From assembly GCF_002223055.1 (NCBI RefSeq), contig NZ_NKFL01000003.1:1-64000 (forward strand): DNA of 64,000 nucleotides, read 5' to 3'. This document shows, in pieces, positions 11,771-25,169 of the stretch. Within the stretch, counting starts at the first letter, position 1. Every line of letters begins with the position of its first letter. This DNA is from Burkholderia sp. HI2500 (GTDB lineage Bacteria; Pseudomonadota; Gammaproteobacteria; Burkholderiales; Burkholderiaceae). A program made the translations under genes and the position numbers. The notes beneath the pieces are model-generated. The model made no database searches, had not been told where the DNA came from, and saw nothing but the letters and a program-made list of their open reading frames with translations.

Positions 11771-14700
11771 ATGAAAGCTCTGCTCGATCTATTCAAGCAA
11801 GTCCAACAGGAAGAAGTTTTCGACGCGATCAAGATCGGTCTGGCCTCGCCGGACAAGATCCGTTCGTGGTCGTTCGGCGAAGTGAAGAAGCCGGAGACCA
11901 TCAACTACCGTACGTTCAAGCCGGAACGCGATGGTCTCTTCTGCGCGAAGATCTTCGGGCCGATCAAGGACTACGAGTGCCTGTGCGGCAAGTACAAGCG
12001 TCTGAAGCACCGCGGCGTGATCTGCGAGAAGTGCGGCGTCGAAGTGACGCTGGCGAAGGTGCGTCGTGAACGGATGGGCCACATCGAGCTGGCCTCGCCG
12101 GTCGCTCACATCTGGTTCCTGAAGTCGCTGCCGTCGCGTCTGGGCATGGTGCTCGACATGACGCTGCGCGACATCGAACGCGTGCTGTACTTCGAAGCCT
12201 ATGTGGTGATCGAACCGGGCATGACGCCGCTGAAGGCGCGGCAGATCATGACCGAAGAGGATTACTACAACAAGGTCGAGGAATACGGCGACGAATTCCG
12301 TGCCGAAATGGGCGCGGAAGGCGTGCGTGAACTGCTGCGCGCGATCAACATCGACGAGCAGGTCGAGACGCTGCGCACCGAGCTGAAGAACACCGGCTCG
12401 GAAGCGAAGATCAAGAAGTACGCGAAGCGCCTGAAGGTCCTCGAGGCATTCCAGCGCTCGGGCATCAAGCCCGAGTGGATGATCCTCGAAGTGCTGCCGG
12501 TGCTGCCGCCGGAACTGCGTCCGCTCGTGCCGCTGGACGGCGGCCGTTTCGCGACGTCGGACCTGAACGACCTGTATCGCCGCGTGATCAACCGTAACAA
12601 CCGGTTGAAGCGTCTGCTCGAGCTGAAGGCACCTGAAATCATCGTCCGCAACGAAAAGCGGATGCTGCAGGAAGCCGTCGACTCGCTGCTCGACAACGGT
12701 CGTCGCGGCAAGGCGATGACGGGCGCGAACAAGCGTCCGCTGAAGTCGCTCGCCGACATGATCAAGGGTAAGGGCGGTCGTTTCCGTCAGAACCTGCTGG
12801 GCAAGCGCGTCGACTACTCGGGCCGTTCGGTCATCGTGGTCGGCCCGACGCTGAAGCTGCACCAGTGCGGCCTGCCGAAGCTGATGGCGCTCGAGCTGTT
12901 CAAGCCGTTCATCTTCAACAAGCTGGAAGTGATGGGCGTCGCGACGACCATCAAGGCGGCGAAGAAGGAAGTCGAGAACCAGACGCCGGTGGTGTGGGAC
13001 ATCCTCGAAGAGGTGATCCGCGAGCACCCGGTGATGCTGAACCGTGCGCCGACGCTGCACCGTCTCGGTATCCAGGCGTTCGAGCCGGTGCTGATCGAAG
13101 GCAAGGCAATTCAGCTGCACCCGCTCGTCTGCGCGGCGTTCAACGCCGACTTCGACGGTGACCAGATGGCCGTTCACGTGCCGCTGTCGCTCGAAGCGCA
13201 GATGGAAGCGCGTACGCTGATGCTGGCGTCGAACAACGTGCTGTTCCCGGCCAACGGCGATCCGTCGATCGTGCCGTCGCAGGATATCGTGCTGGGTCTG
13301 TACTACGCGACCCGCGAAGCGGTTAACGCCAAGGGCGAAGGCCTGTCGTTCACGGGCGTGTCGGAAGTGATCCGCGCGTACGAGAACAAGGAAGTCGAGC
13401 TGGCATCGCGCGTCAACGTGCGGATCACCGAAATGGTCCACAACGAAGACACGTCGGAAGGCGCACCGCCGTTCGTGCCGAAGATCTCGCTGTACGCGAC
13501 GACCGTCGGCCGCGCGATCCTGTCGGAGATCCTGCCGCACGGCCTGCCGTTCTCGGTGCTGAACAAGCCGCTGAAGAAGAAGGAAATCTCGCGCCTGATC
13601 AACACGGCGTTCCGCAAGTGCGGTCTGCGCGCGACGGTGGTGTTTGCCGATCAGCTGATGCAGTCGGGCTTCCGTCTTGCGACGCGTGCCGGTATTTCGA
13701 TCTGCGTGGACGACATGCTCGTGCCGCCGCAGAAGGAAACGATCGTCGGCGACGCCGCGAAGAAGGTGAAGGAGTACGACCGCCAGTACATGTCGGGTCT
13801 CGTCACCGCGCAGGAACGCTACAACAACGTGGTCGACATCTGGTCGGCAACGTCGGAAGCGGTCGGCAAGGCGATGATGGAGCAGCTGTCGACGGAGCCG
13901 GTGACGGACCGCGACGGCAAGGAAACGCGCCAGGAATCGTTCAACTCGATCTACATGATGGCCGACTCGGGCGCCCGGGGTTCGGCGGTTCAGATTCGTC
14001 AGCTGGCCGGTATGCGAGGCCTGATGGCGAAGCCGGACGGCTCGATTATCGAGACGCCGATTACCGCGAACTTCCGCGAAGGTCTGAACGTGTTGCAGTA
14101 CTTCATCTCGACCCACGGTGCACGTAAGGGTCTGGCTGATACGGCACTGAAGACCGCGAACTCGGGTTACCTGACGCGTCGTCTCGTCGACGTCACGCAG
14201 GATCTGGTCGTGGTGGAAGACGATTGCGGCACGTCGAACGGCGTGGCGATGAAGGCACTCGTCGAAGGCGGTGAAGTCGTCGAGGCGCTGCGTGACCGTA
14301 TCCTCGGCCGCGTTGCGGTGGCGGACGTCGTGAACCCGGAAACGCAGGAAACGGTGTACGAGTCGGGCACGCTGCTCGACGAAACGGCGGTCGAGGAAAT
14401 CGAACGCCTCGGCATCGACGAAGTGCGCGTGCGCACGCCGCTGACCTGCGAAACGCGTTACGGCCTGTGCGCAGCCTGCTACGGCCGTGACCTCGGCCGC
14501 GGCTCGCTCGTGAACGTCGGCGAAGCAGTCGGCGTGATCGCGGCACAGTCGATCGGTGAACCGGGCACGCAGCTGACGATGCGTACGTTCCACATCGGTG
14601 GTGCGGCATCGCGTGCGGCAGTGGCTTCGTCGGTCGAAGCGAAGAGCAACGGTATCGTGCGCTTCACGGCGACGATGCGCTACGTCACGAACGCGAAGGG

Positions 14701-16015
14701 CGAGCAGATCGTCATTTCCCGTTCGGGCGAAGCGATGATCACCGACGATTTCGGTCGCGAGCGCGAGCGTCACAAAGTGCCGTACGGCGCGACGCTGCTG
14801 CAGCTCGACGGTGCGACGATCAAGGCAGGCACGCAGCTCGCCACGTGGGATCCGCTGACGCGTCCGATCATCACCGAGTACGGTGGTACGGTGAAGTTCG
14901 AGAACGTCGAGGAAGGCGTGACCGTCGCGAAGCAGATCGACGACGTGACCGGCCTGTCGACGCTGGTCGTGATCGACGTGAAGCGTCGTGGCTCGCAAGC
15001 TTCGAAGAGCGTGCGTCCGCAGGTCAAGCTGCTCGACGCGAACGGCGACGAAGTGAAGATTCCGGGCACGGAGCACGCAGTGCAGATCGGCTTCCAGGTC
15101 GGCGCACTGATCACCGTGAAGGATGGCCAGCAGGTGCAGGTCGGTGAAGTGCTCGCACGTATCCCGACGGAAGCGCAGAAGACGCGTGACATTACCGGCG
15201 GTCTGCCGCGGGTGGCGGAACTGTTCGAAGCGCGTTCGCCGAAGGATGCCGGCATTCTCGCGGAAGTCACCGGTACGACGTCGTTCGGTAAGGACACGAA
15301 GGGCAAGCAGCGTCTCGTCATCACGGACCTCGAGGGCAATCAGCACGAGTTCCTGATCGCGAAGGAAAAGCAGGTTCTGGTTCACGATGCCCAGGTCGTC
15401 AACAAGGGCGAAATGATCGTGGACGGTCCGGCGGATCCGCACGACATCCTGCGTCTGCAGGGTATCGAGGCGCTGTCGCGCTACATCGTCGACGAAGTGC
15501 AGGACGTGTATCGTCTGCAGGGCGTGAAGATCAACGACAAGCACATCGAGGTGATCGTTCGCCAGATGCTGCGTCGTGTGCAGATCACCGACAACGGTGA
15601 TACGCGCTTCATCCCGGGCGAACAGGTCGAGCGTTCCGACATGCTGGACGAGAACGATCGCATGATCGCCGAGGACAAGCGTCCGGCTTCGTACGACAAC
15701 GTGCTGCTCGGTATCACGAAGGCATCGCTGTCGACCGACTCGTTCATCTCCGCGGCATCGTTCCAGGAAACGACCCGCGTGCTGACCGAAGCGGCGATCA
15801 TGGGCAAGCGCGACGATCTGCGTGGCCTGAAGGAAAACGTGATCGTCGGCCGTCTGATTCCGGCCGGTACGGGTCTCGCGTTCCACAAGGCACGCAAGGC
15901 GAAGGAATCGTCGGATCGCGAGCGTTTCGACCAGATCGCAGCGGAAGAGGCATTCGACTTCGGCACGCCGAGCGCGCCGGCAGAAGAGCCGCAGCAACAC
16001 CCGGCAGCCGAGTAA
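11771..16015 (+). CDS. rpoC: RNA polymerase beta' subunit
   Basis: The beta' subunit carries the catalytic magnesium. The 1,414-residue product has the N-terminal zinc site ([13 protein letters not shown], about 70-88), the absolutely conserved NADFDGDQM (about 458-466) whose three Asp residues hold the metal, the bridge-helix and trigger-loop regions, and a second zinc cluster ([13 protein letters not shown], about 893-905). It is the last gene of the secE-to-rpoC block and ends 45 bases before a strong terminator. Confidence 0.99.
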   Translation: MKALLDLFKQVQQEEVFDAIKIGLASPDKIRSWSFGEVKKPETINYRTFKPERDGLFCAKIFGPIKDYECLCGKYKRLKHRGVICEKCGVEVTLAKVRRERMGHIELASPVAHIWFLKSLPSRLGMVLDMTLRDIERVLYFEAYVVIEPGMTPLKARQIMTEEDYYNKVEEYGDEFRAEMGAEGVRELLRAINIDEQVETLRTELKNTGSEAKIKKYAKRLKVLEAFQRSGIKPEWMILEVLPVLPPELRPLVPLDGGRFATSDLNDLYRRVINRNNRLKRLLELKAPEIIVRNEKRMLQEAVDSLLDNGRRGKAMTGANKRPLKSLADMIKGKGGRFRQNLLGKRVDYSGRSVIVVGPTLKLHQCGLPKLMALELFKPFIFNKLEVMGVATTIKAAKKEVENQTPVVWDILEEVIREHPVMLNRAPTLHRLGIQAFEPVLIEGKAIQLHPLVCAAFNADFDGDQMAVHVPLSLEAQMEARTLMLASNNVLFPANGDPSIVPSQDIVLGLYYATREAVNAKGEGLSFTGVSEVIRAYENKEVELASRVNVRITEMVHNEDTSEGAPPFVPKISLYATTVGRAILSEILPHGLPFSVLNKPLKKKEISRLINTAFRKCGLRATVVFADQLMQSGFRLATRAGISICVDDMLVPPQKETIVGDAAKKVKEYDRQYMSGLVTAQERYNNVVDIWSATSEAVGKAMMEQLSTEPVTDRDGKETRQESFNSIYMMADSGARGSAVQIRQLAGMRGLMAKPDGSIIETPITANFREGLNVLQYFISTHGARKGLADTALKTANSGYLTRRLVDVTQDLVVVEDDCGTSNGVAMKALVEGGEVVEALRDRILGRVAVADVVNPETQETVYESGTLLDETAVEEIERLGIDEVRVRTPLTCETRYGLCAACYGRDLGRGSLVNVGEAVGVIAAQSIGEPGTQLTMRTFHIGGAASRAAVASSVEAKSNGIVRFTATMRYVTNAKGEQIVISRSGEAMITDDFGRERERHKVPYGATLLQLDGATIKAGTQLATWDPLTRPIITEYGGTVKFENVEEGVTVAKQIDDVTGLSTLVVIDVKRRGSQASKSVRPQVKLLDANGDEVKIPGTEHAVQIGFQVGALITVKDGQQVQVGEVLARIPTEAQKTRDITGGLPRVAELFEARSPKDAGILAEVTGTTSFGKDTKGKQRLVITDLEGNQHEFLIAKEKQVLVHDAQVVNKGEMIVDGPADPHDILRLQGIEALSRYIVDEVQDVYRLQGVKINDKHIEVIVRQMLRRVQITDNGDTRFIPGEQVERSDMLDENDRMIAEDKRPASYDNVLLGITKASLSTDSFISAASFQETTRVLTEAAIMGKRDDLRGLKENVIVGRLIPAGTGLAFHKARKAKESSDRERFDQIAAEEAFDFGTPSAPAEEPQQHPAAE

Positions 16016-16060
16016 GCGGGGGCGGCGCGAGCCGCCTTGCCTTACCTTGCTGTCACCGAG

Positions 16061-16090
16061 ACCGCCCGGTTATGCCGGGCGGTTTTTTTT
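16061..16090 (+). terminator. rpoBC terminator
   Basis: ACCGCCCGG (16061-16069) pairs with CCGGGCGGT (16075-16083) around TTATG, followed by a run of T to 16090. It is a textbook intrinsic terminator that closes the transcript begun upstream of rpoBC. Confidence 0.95.
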
Positions 16091-16254
16091 CGTCTGTCGT
16101 TCATGCGCATGACGGGCCTGCCGCGCGGCCGCCGCAGGCCCGTCATGCGCACGAACGAACCCTGGCCGATCGGCCAAACCGCACGATTCGCCACGCGTCG
16201 CGCGAGCGGGTTGTTAAAATTGCGGTCATCGTTTAGCCGTCCCTGTCCTCATTC

Positions 16255-18102
16255 ATGTCCCGCGCCCTCGAAATCCTCGACGAAGTATTTGGTTACCCCG
16301 CATTTCGCGGCCAGCAGGGCGAGATCGTCGAGCACGTCGCCGGCGGCGGCGATTGCCTCGTGCTGATGCCAACCGGCGGCGGCAAGTCGCTGTGCTATCA
16401 GATTCCCGCATTGCTGCGCCGCGAGGCCGGGCAGGGCGCCGGCATCGTCGTGTCGCCGTTGATCGCGCTGATGCAGGACCAGGTCGCCGCGCTGAGCGAA
16501 GTGGGGGTGCGCGCCGCGTACCTGAATTCGACGCTGTCGGGCGCCGAGGCTGCGGCGACCGAGCGCGCGCTGCGCGAGGGCGAAATCGACCTGCTGTACG
16601 TCGCGCCGGAACGGCTGATGACGGGGCGCTTCCTCGACCTGCTCGAGCGCGCGAAGATCGGCCTGTTCGCGATCGACGAAGCACACTGCGTGTCGCAATG
16701 GGGGCACGATTTCCGCCCGGAATACATCCAGCTGTCGGTGCTGCATGAGCGCTTCCCGTCGGTGCCGCGCATCGCGCTGACCGCCACGGCCGATGCGATC
16801 ACGCGCGATGAGATCATCCACCGTCTCGCGCTCGACGATGCGCGCGTGTTCGTGTCGAGCTTCGACCGCCCGAACATCCGCTACCGGATCGTCGAAAAGG
16901 ACAACGCGCGTTCGCAACTGCTCGATTTCATTCGTGCCGAGCACACGAATGCCGATGGTACGACCGATGCAGGCGTTGTCTATTGCCTGTCGCGCCGCAA
17001 GGTCGAGGAAACGGCCGAATGGCTGAAGGCGCAGGGCGTGCGTGCGCTGCCGTATCACGCGGGGATGGAGTTCGAGGTGCGGCAGAAGCATCAGGAAATG
17101 TTCCAGCGCGAGGAAGGTATCGTGATGTGCGCGACGATCGCGTTCGGCATGGGCATCGACAAGCCGGACGTGCGCTTCGTCGCGCACCTGGATCTGCCGA
17201 AGAGCGTCGAAGGCTACTACCAGGAGACGGGCCGCGCCGGCCGCGACGGGATGCCCGCGAATGCGTGGATGGCGTACGGCCTCGGCGACGTCGTCCAGCA
17301 GCGCAAGATGATCGACGAGTCCGATGCGGACGACGCGCACAAGCGCGTCCAGACGTCGAAGCTCGACGCGCTGCTCGGGCTGTGCGAGACGATCTCGTGC
17401 CGTCGCGTGCGGCTGCTGAACTACTTCGGCGAGGAGAGCAAGCCGTGCGGCAACTGCGACACGTGCCTCGAGCCGCCGGCTTCGTGGGACGCCACGCGTG
17501 AGGCGCAGATGGCGCTGTCGTGCGTGTTCCGCGCGCAGCGCGCGAGCGGCTTCAATTTCGGCTCGAGCCACCTGATCGAGATCCTGCGCGGCGGGCGCAC
17601 CGAAAAGGTGTTGCAGCGCGGCCACGACCAGCTCACGACGTTCGGAATCGGCGCATCGCTGTCGGAGCCCGAATGGCGGGCGATTTTCCGGCAGCTCGTC
17701 GCGTACGGCTACCTGGCCGTCGATCATGGCGGCTTCGGCGCGCTCGTGCTGACCGAGGCCGCGAAGCCCGTGCTGAAGAACGAGGAGAAGGTCACGCTGC
17801 GCCGCTACGTGAAGCCGCAGCGCACGCGCCAGTCGTCGAGCCGCAGCGGTACGCGCGTCGATCCGACGGCCGGCATGGGCACGCGTGAGCGCGCACGGTG
17901 GGATGCGCTGCGCGCGTGGCGTGCGGAAACGGCGAAAACGGACGGCGTGCCGGCCTACGTGATCTTCCACGACGCAACGCTCGCCGAGATCGCGCGCAAC
18001 GCGCCGGAGACGATCGACGACCTGCGCCATATCCCCGGCATGGGCGTGCGCAAGCTCGAACGCTTCGGCGACGAGATCATCGACGTCGTCGAGTCGGCTT
18101 GA
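16255..18102 (+). CDS. recQ: ATP-dependent DNA helicase RecQ
   Basis: RecQ is a 3'-5' helicase of the RecF recombination pathway and of replication-fork repair. The 615-residue protein has Walker [13 protein letters not shown] (about 38-49), the DEAH box [12 protein letters not shown] (about 140-151), the helicase C domain (GRAGRDG), the RQC zinc site CGNCDTC (about 398-404) and a C-terminal HRDC domain (from about 545). It is a single-gene unit between the rpoC terminator and the rpsL promoter, an unusual neighbour in a translation cluster. No strong Shine-Dalgarno precedes the ATG. Confidence 0.98.
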   Translation: MSRALEILDEVFGYPAFRGQQGEIVEHVAGGGDCLVLMPTGGGKSLCYQIPALLRREAGQGAGIVVSPLIALMQDQVAALSEVGVRAAYLNSTLSGAEAAATERALREGEIDLLYVAPERLMTGRFLDLLERAKIGLFAIDEAHCVSQWGHDFRPEYIQLSVLHERFPSVPRIALTATADAITRDEIIHRLALDDARVFVSSFDRPNIRYRIVEKDNARSQLLDFIRAEHTNADGTTDAGVVYCLSRRKVEETAEWLKAQGVRALPYHAGMEFEVRQKHQEMFQREEGIVMCATIAFGMGIDKPDVRFVAHLDLPKSVEGYYQETGRAGRDGMPANAWMAYGLGDVVQQRKMIDESDADDAHKRVQTSKLDALLGLCETISCRRVRLLNYFGEESKPCGNCDTCLEPPASWDATREAQMALSCVFRAQRASGFNFGSSHLIEILRGGRTEKVLQRGHDQLTTFGIGASLSEPEWRAIFRQLVAYGYLAVDHGGFGALVLTEAAKPVLKNEEKVTLRRYVKPQRTRQSSSRSGTRVDPTAGMGTRERARWDALRAWRAETAKTDGVPAYVIFHDATLAEIARNAPETIDDLRHIPGMGVRKLERFGDEIIDVVESA

Positions 18103-18161
18103 CACAGCTGTTCCGACCCCTCCGGTAAACCACGCGTCCGGCGGGTGAATCACGCAAGCCG

Positions 18162-18191
18162 TTGACTTAGTTGGCATTTCCGGAATATCAT
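18162..18191 (+). promoter_or_regulatory. str operon promoter (rpsL)
   Basis: TTGACT (18162-18167), an 18-base spacer and TATCAT (18186-18191) lie 138 bases before rpsL and after the end of recQ. It is the natural start of the rpsL-rpsG-fusA-tufA transcript. Confidence 0.75.
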
Positions 18192-18329
18192 GCTGGGTTC
18201 CGGTATTCGGTGGGCCGAGTCGCGTTCCAAGGTTCGCACCCGTTTCGCCGGTTCGGAAGTCAACTGTGCGCCGATTCTCGCTTTGCCCGAAATCGATGCG
18301 CAGATTTTGTTCAATTTCAGGAATAAACA

Positions 18330-18710
18330 ATGCCAACCATCAACCAACTGGTTCGCAAAGGCCGTCAGTCGGAAACGACGAAGAGCAAGAGCCCGGCCCT
18401 GCAGGACTGCCCCCAGCGTCGCGGCGTGTGCACCCGTGTGTACACGACGACGCCGAAGAAGCCGAACTCGGCACTCCGTAAGGTCGCCAAGGTTCGTCTG
18501 ACGAACGGCTTCGAAGTGATTTCGTACATCGGCGGTGAAGGCCACAACCTGCAGGAACACTCGGTTGTGCTGATCCGCGGCGGCCGTGTGAAGGACTTGC
18601 CGGGTGTGCGTTACCACATGGTTCGCGGCTCGCTGGATACCCAGGGCGTCAAGGACCGTAAGCAAGCGCGCTCGAAGTACGGCGCGAAGCGTGCAAAGGC
18701 TGCCAAGTAA
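18330..18710 (+). CDS. rpsL: 30S ribosomal protein S12
   Basis: S12 sits at the decoding centre and controls accuracy. At 126 residues it carries [14 protein letters not shown] and [14 protein letters not shown]. The lysines at the two streptomycin-resistance positions (about 43 and 88) are the sensitive type. It is the first gene of the str operon; rpsG follows after 172 bases, a longer gap than between most neighbours. Confidence 0.99.
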
Positions 18711-18882
18711 GCAGTTTTTGATCAGGGATCGCCGTAGGGCGGTCAAGGCGGGAGTGCCGGATTGCCGGTGCTGTCGAGTAAGTGGTCACCCGGCCAAGCT
18801 GGTTAGTCGTGAAGATGTGATCGGGTTTGTTGGTGGCCGCGGAGCTGGATGCAGCTCCAACTGAACAAGTAAAGGAAGAATC

Positions 18883-19353
18883 ATGCCGCGTCGTCGCGAA
18901 GTCCCCAAGCGGGAAGTGTTGCCGGATCCGAAGTTCGGTAACGTTGATGTAGCCAAGTTCATGAACATGCTGATGCTGTCCGGCAAGAAGTCGGTCGCAG
19001 AGCGCATCGTTTATGGCGCATTCGAACAGATCCAGACCAAGGGTGGCAAGGACCCGCTGGAAGTGTTCACGGTTGCGCTCAACAACGTCAAGCCGGTGGT
19101 CGAAGTGAAGAGCCGTCGCGTTGGTGGTGCCAACTATCAAGTTCCGGTCGAAGTGCGCCCGTCGCGTCGTATGGCATTGGCGATGCGCTGGCTGCGTGAG
19201 GCTGCGAAGAAGCGTAGCGAGAAGTCGATGGCCCTGCGCCTGGCAGGTGAACTCTCCGAAGCGGCCGAAGGCCGTGGCGGCGCGATGAAGAAGCGCGACG
19301 AAGTTCACCGCATGGCAGAAGCCAACCGCGCGTTCTCGCATTTCCGTTTCTAA
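18883..19353 (+). CDS. rpsG: 30S ribosomal protein S7
   Basis: S7 nucleates assembly of the 30S head and contacts E-site tRNA. It is 156 residues, with the typical N-terminus [11 protein letters not shown] and the central [11 protein letters not shown] motif. AAGGAAG lies just before the ATG. In E. coli S7 represses its own and fusA translation through the rpsL-rpsG spacer; the 172-base spacer here could serve the same role, which is inference. Confidence 0.99.
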   Translation: MPRRREVPKREVLPDPKFGNVDVAKFMNMLMLSGKKSVAERIVYGAFEQIQTKGGKDPLEVFTVALNNVKPVVEVKSRRVGGANYQVPVEVRPSRRMALAMRWLREAAKKRSEKSMALRLAGELSEAAEGRGGAMKKRDEVHRMAEANRAFSHFRF

Positions 19354-19475
19354 GCGCCTGGCTGGGCTGTTAGCGGAAATAATTCCGGGCGGGTGCGCTT
19401 TTCAGGCGCCTCGCCCGTTTGTGTTGAAGCGCGATGCAGCACGCTGCGTCGCGCCATCCCAGTAAAGGATTCAAA

Positions 19476-21578
<2,103 letters not shown>

Positions 21579-21617
21579 TTCGTTATCTCAATCGATAATT
21601 TTTGAAAGAAGAGAATC

Positions 21618-22808
21618 ATGGCAAAAGGTAAATTCGAGCGGACCAAGCCGCACGTGAACGTTGGTACGATTGGTCACGTTGACCACGGCAAGACGACGCT
21701 GACGGCAGCGATCACGACGGTTCTGACGAAGAAGTTCGGCGGCGAAGCGAAGGCATACGACCAGATCGACGCGGCACCGGAAGAAAAGGCGCGCGGCATC
21801 ACGATCAACACGGCACACGTCGAGTACGAAACGGCTAACCGCCACTACGCACACGTCGACTGCCCGGGCCACGCTGACTATGTGAAGAACATGATCACGG
21901 GCGCAGCGCAGATGGACGGCGCGATCCTGGTTTGCTCGGCAGCAGACGGCCCGATGCCGCAGACGCGTGAGCACATCCTGCTGGCACGTCAGGTTGGCGT
22001 TCCGTACATCATCGTGTTTCTGAACAAGTGCGACATGGTGGACGACGCTGAACTGCTCGAGCTGGTCGAGATGGAAGTTCGCGAACTCCTGTCGAAGTAC
22101 GACTTCCCGGGCGACGACACGCCGATCGTGAAGGGTTCGGCCAAGCTGGCGCTGGAAGGCGACACGGGCGAGCTGGGCGAAGTGGCGATCATGAGCCTGG
22201 CCGACGCGCTGGACACGTACATCCCGACGCCGGAGCGTGCAGTTGACGGCGCGTTCCTGATGCCGGTGGAAGACGTGTTCTCGATCTCGGGCCGTGGTAC
22301 GGTTGTGACGGGTCGCGTTGAGCGCGGCATCGTGAAGGTCGGCGAAGAAATCGAAATCGTCGGTATCAAGCCGACGGTGAAGACGACCTGCACGGGCGTT
22401 GAAATGTTCCGCAAGCTGCTGGACCAAGGTCAAGCAGGCGACAACGTTGGTATCCTGCTGCGCGGCACGAAGCGTGAAGACGTGGAGCGTGGCCAGGTTC
22501 TGGCGAAGCCGGGTTCGATCACGCCGCACACGCACTTCACGGCTGAAGTGTACGTGCTGAGCAAGGACGAAGGCGGCCGTCACACGCCGTTCTTCAACAA
22601 CTACCGTCCGCAGTTCTACTTCCGTACGACGGACGTGACGGGCTCGATCGAGCTGCCGAAGGACAAGGAAATGGTGATGCCGGGCGACAACGTGTCGATC
22701 ACGGTGAAGCTGATCGCTCCGATCGCGATGGAAGAAGGTCTGCGCTTCGCAATCCGCGAAGGCGGCCGTACGGTCGGCGCCGGCGTCGTCGCCAAGATCA
22801 TCGAGTAA
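21618..22808 (+). CDS. tuf: elongation factor Tu (copy 2, tufA position)
   Basis: This is the second EF-Tu gene, at the end of the str operon. The 396-residue product is identical to copy 1 at 2440. The coding sequences differ only at three silent sites in the first 18 bases, while leader and trailer are unrelated. AAGAAGAGA precedes the ATG. Two identical tuf genes are common in proteobacteria and are kept alike by gene conversion. A terminator at 22871-22912 closes the operon. Confidence 0.99.
   Translation: MAKGKFERTKPHVNVGTIGHVDHGKTTLTAAITTVLTKKFGGEAKAYDQIDAAPEEKARGITINTAHVEYETANRHYAHVDCPGHADYVKNMITGAAQMDGAILVCSAADGPMPQTREHILLARQVGVPYIIVFLNKCDMVDDAELLELVEMEVRELLSKYDFPGDDTPIVKGSAKLALEGDTGELGEVAIMSLADALDTYIPTPERAVDGAFLMPVEDVFSISGRGTVVTGRVERGIVKVGEEIEIVGIKPTVKTTCTGVEMFRKLLDQGQAGDNVGILLRGTKREDVERGQVLAKPGSITPHTHFTAEVYVLSKDEGGRHTPFFNNYRPQFYFRTTDVTGSIELPKDKEMVMPGDNVSITVKLIAPIAMEEGLRFAIREGGRTVGAGVVAKIIE
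21636..22808 (+). repeat. direct repeat, tuf copy 2
   Basis: This is the partner of the 1,173-base repeat at 2458-3630, in the same orientation. Similarity ends exactly at the stop codon. Confidence 0.9.
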
Positions 22809-22870
22809 TATCGACGATCCGCGGATCCCGACGGGGTCCGCGATTCCGCGGTATGCAGTCCGTACCGCTG

Positions 22871-22912
22871 AAACCGGGTGTCCAGCTTGCGCTGGCACCC
22901 GGTTTTGTTTTT
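22871..22912 (+). terminator. str operon terminator
   Basis: AACCGGGTG (22872-22880) plus TCCAGC pair with GCTGG and CACCCGGTT (to 22904), followed by TTGTTTTT. The long stem and T-rich tail after tufA mark the end of the str operon. Confidence 0.9.
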
Positions 22913-23095
22913 CCGTCACGCGAAAGCGCGGGGCGAGAAACTCGCACCATCGCTCCAGAATTTCGTGTAGAATCGCGGGCTTAGCAGTGGAAGTACCGTC
23001 CGGAACCTGATGTCTCGCTCCCCGCAGGCGTCAAGTTTCACGTTCTTTTAGTGTCCGGCGATGCAACATCGCCTCGCTCTTTCCAAGGAATCGTC
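22913..23095 (+). promoter_or_regulatory. S10 operon leader and probable promoter
   Basis: These 183 bases lead into rpsJ. TAGAAT at 22968-22973 is a good -10 box, but no clear -35 lies 16-18 bases before it (CTCGCA and similar only). AAGGA (23086-23090) is the rpsJ ribosome binding site. In E. coli L4 regulates the S10 operon through its leader; whether that holds here cannot be read from the sequence. Confidence 0.45.
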
Positions 23096-23407
23096 ATGCA
23101 GCAACAGAAAATCCGCATTCGCCTGAAGGCATTCGACTATCGTCTGATCGATCAATCGGCTGCCGAGATCGTCGATACCGCGAAGCGGACTGGCGCAATC
23201 GTCCGTGGCCCGGTGCCGCTGCCGACGCGCATTCAGCGTTTTGACATCCTGCGTTCGCCGCACGTCAACAAGACGTCGCGCGATCAGCTCGAAATCCGTA
23301 CCCACCAGCGCCTGATGGACATCGTCGATCCGACCGACAAGACGGTTGACGCGCTGATGAAGCTCGACCTGCCGGCTGGCGTCGACGTGGAAATCAAGCT
23401 GCAGTAA
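23096..23407 (+). CDS. rpsJ: 30S ribosomal protein S10 / NusE
   Basis: S10 is part of the 30S head and, as NusE, binds NusB in antitermination. I start at the ATG at 23096 ([19 protein letters not shown], 103 residues), preceded by AAGGA; a frame open further upstream lies in the leader. The conserved [12 protein letters not shown] motif is present. It is the first gene of the S10 operon. A separate promoter seems to lie between it and rplC. Confidence 0.98.
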   Translation: MQQQKIRIRLKAFDYRLIDQSAAEIVDTAKRTGAIVRGPVPLPTRIQRFDILRSPHVNKTSRDQLEIRTHQRLMDIVDPTDKTVDALMKLDLPAGVDVEIKLQ

Positions 23408-23457
23408 GGCTTCCAGCGCCGATCGGCATGCCGGGCGGCGCTAAGTCTTTGTATTGC

Positions 23458-23486
23458 TTGCGGAAATCGAGAGGTCGGGCTATACT
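23458..23486 (+). promoter_or_regulatory. probable internal promoter before rplC
   Basis: TTGCGG (23458-23463), a 17-base spacer and TATACT (23481-23486) lie in the 178-base gap between rpsJ and rplC. The spacing is ideal and the -10 strong. It would give rplC-to-rpsQ a start independent of rpsJ. Confidence 0.6.
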
Positions 23487-23585
23487 GCTTGGCTTTTCGC
23501 GTATTCGCGTAAAAAAGTTGGGCCTTGCGTGCCCGGCATTTTGTAAATCAGCCCCGACCAATCGCAGTCGGGAATGGAGAAAATG

Positions 23586-24236
23586 ATGAGCCTTGGACTC
23601 GTAGGTCGCAAGGTTGGCATGACCCGTATCTTCACGGCGGAAGGGGATTCGATTCCCGTCACCGTGCTGGACGTGTCGGACAACCGCGTGACGCAGATCA
23701 AGACTGTTGAAACCGACGGCTACACGGCCGTGCAGGTTGCATTCGGCTCCCGTCGTGCCTCGCGCGTGACGAAGCCGCTGGCAGGTCATCTCGCCAAAGC
23801 CGGTGTCGAAGCCGGTGAAATCCTCAAGGAATTCCGCATTGACGCGGCCAAGGCAGCTGAGCTGTCGAATGGCGCCGTGGTCGGTGCTGATCTTTTCGAA
23901 GTGGGCCAGAAGGTCGACGTGCAAGGCGTGTCGATCGGTAAGGGCTACGCCGGTACGATCAAGCGTTACAACTTCTCCTCCGGCCGTGCCACGCACGGTA
24001 ACTCGCGCTCGCACAACGTGCCGGGCTCGATCGGTATGGCGCAGGATCCGGGTCGTGTTTTCCCGGGGAAACGCATGACGGGTCACATGGGTGACGTGAC
24101 GGTGACGGTGCAGAACCTCGAAATCGCCCGTATCGACGCAGAGCGCAAGCTGCTGCTCGTGAAGGGTGCGATTCCGGGCGCGAAGGGCGGCAAGGTCTTC
24201 GTGACGCCGGCCGTCAAGACCAAGGGGGCGAAATAA
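23586..24236 (+). CDS. rplC: 50S ribosomal protein L3
   Basis: L3 is an early 50S assembly protein whose loop reaches the peptidyl transferase centre. The ATG at 23586 ([16 protein letters not shown], 216 residues) fits family N-termini and lies a few bases after GGAG; ATGs at 23574 and 23583 are alternatives. The loop region with [17 protein letters not shown] is conserved. The stop overlaps the rplD start by one base (TAATG). Confidence 0.97.
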   Translation: MSLGLVGRKVGMTRIFTAEGDSIPVTVLDVSDNRVTQIKTVETDGYTAVQVAFGSRRASRVTKPLAGHLAKAGVEAGEILKEFRIDAAKAAELSNGAVVGADLFEVGQKVDVQGVSIGKGYAGTIKRYNFSSGRATHGNSRSHNVPGSIGMAQDPGRVFPGKRMTGHMGDVTVTVQNLEIARIDAERKLLLVKGAIPGAKGGKVFVTPAVKTKGAK

Positions 24237-24856
24237 TGGAACTCAAGCTCCTGAACGAAAATGGTCAGGAAGGTGCAGTGGTCAACGCATCGGACGTCGT
24301 GTTCGGTCGTGACTACAACGAAGCGCTGATCCACCAGGTCGTCGTCGCTTACCAGGCGAATGCTCGCCAGGGTAACCGCGCACAGAAGGACCGTGAGCAA
24401 GTCAAGCACACGACGAAGAAGCCGTGGCGCCAGAAGGGTACGGGCCGCGCTCGTGCCGGTATGTCGTCGAGCCCGTTGTGGCGTGGCGGTGGTCGTATCT
24501 TCCCGAATTCGCCGGAAGAAAACTTCTCGCACAAGGTCAACAAGAAGATGCATCGCGCAGGTCTCTGCTCGATCTTCTCGCAGCTGGCCCGTGAAGGCCG
24601 TCTGTCGGTCGTCGAGGACATCATCCTCGAAGCGCCGAAGACCAAGCTGCTGGCCGAAAAATTCAAGACCATGGGTCTCGACTCCGTGCTGATCATTACG
24701 GATACGGTCGACGAGAACCTGTACCTGGCTTCGCGCAACCTGCCGCACGTGGCGATTGTCGAGCCGCGCTACGCTGACCCGCTGTCGCTGATCTACTTCA
24801 AGAAAGTGCTGGTCACGAAGGCTGCGGTCGCCCAGATCGAGGAGTTGCTGTCATGA
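24236..24856 (+). CDS. rplD: 50S ribosomal protein L4
   Basis: L4 lines the peptide exit tunnel, and in E. coli it is the autogenous repressor of the S10 operon. The 206-residue product has the tunnel-loop motif [14 protein letters not shown] and the following [11 protein letters not shown]. It overlaps rplC by one base and rplW by four (ATGA), indicating coupled translation. Confidence 0.99.
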
Positions 24857-25167
24857 GCGAGATTCGCAAGAACGATCATCGTTTGATGCAGGTCCTGCTC
24901 GCGCCGGTGATCTCGGAAAAGGCGACGCTGGTTGCCGACAAGAACGAGCAAGTCGTGTTCGAAGTCGCACCGGATGCCACGAAGCAGGAAGTGAAGGCGG
25001 CTGTCGAGCTGCTGTTCAAGGTTGAAGTTGATTCCGTCAACGTGCTGGTTCAGAAGGGCAAGCAGAAGCGCTTTGGCCGTTCGATGGGCCGCCGCAAGGA
25101 CGTGAAGAAGGCGTACGTTTGCCTGAAGCCCGGCCAGGAAATCAACTTTGAAGCGGAGGCCAAGTAA
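24853..25167 (+). CDS. rplW: 50S ribosomal protein L23
   Basis: L23 is at the tunnel exit and docks trigger factor and SRP. It is 104 residues with [10 protein letters not shown] at the N-terminus and [13 protein letters not shown] near the end. The N-terminal extension ([16 protein letters not shown]) is typical of betaproteobacteria. It overlaps rplD by four bases, and rplB begins two bases after its stop. Confidence 0.98.
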
Positions 25168-25169
25168 TC

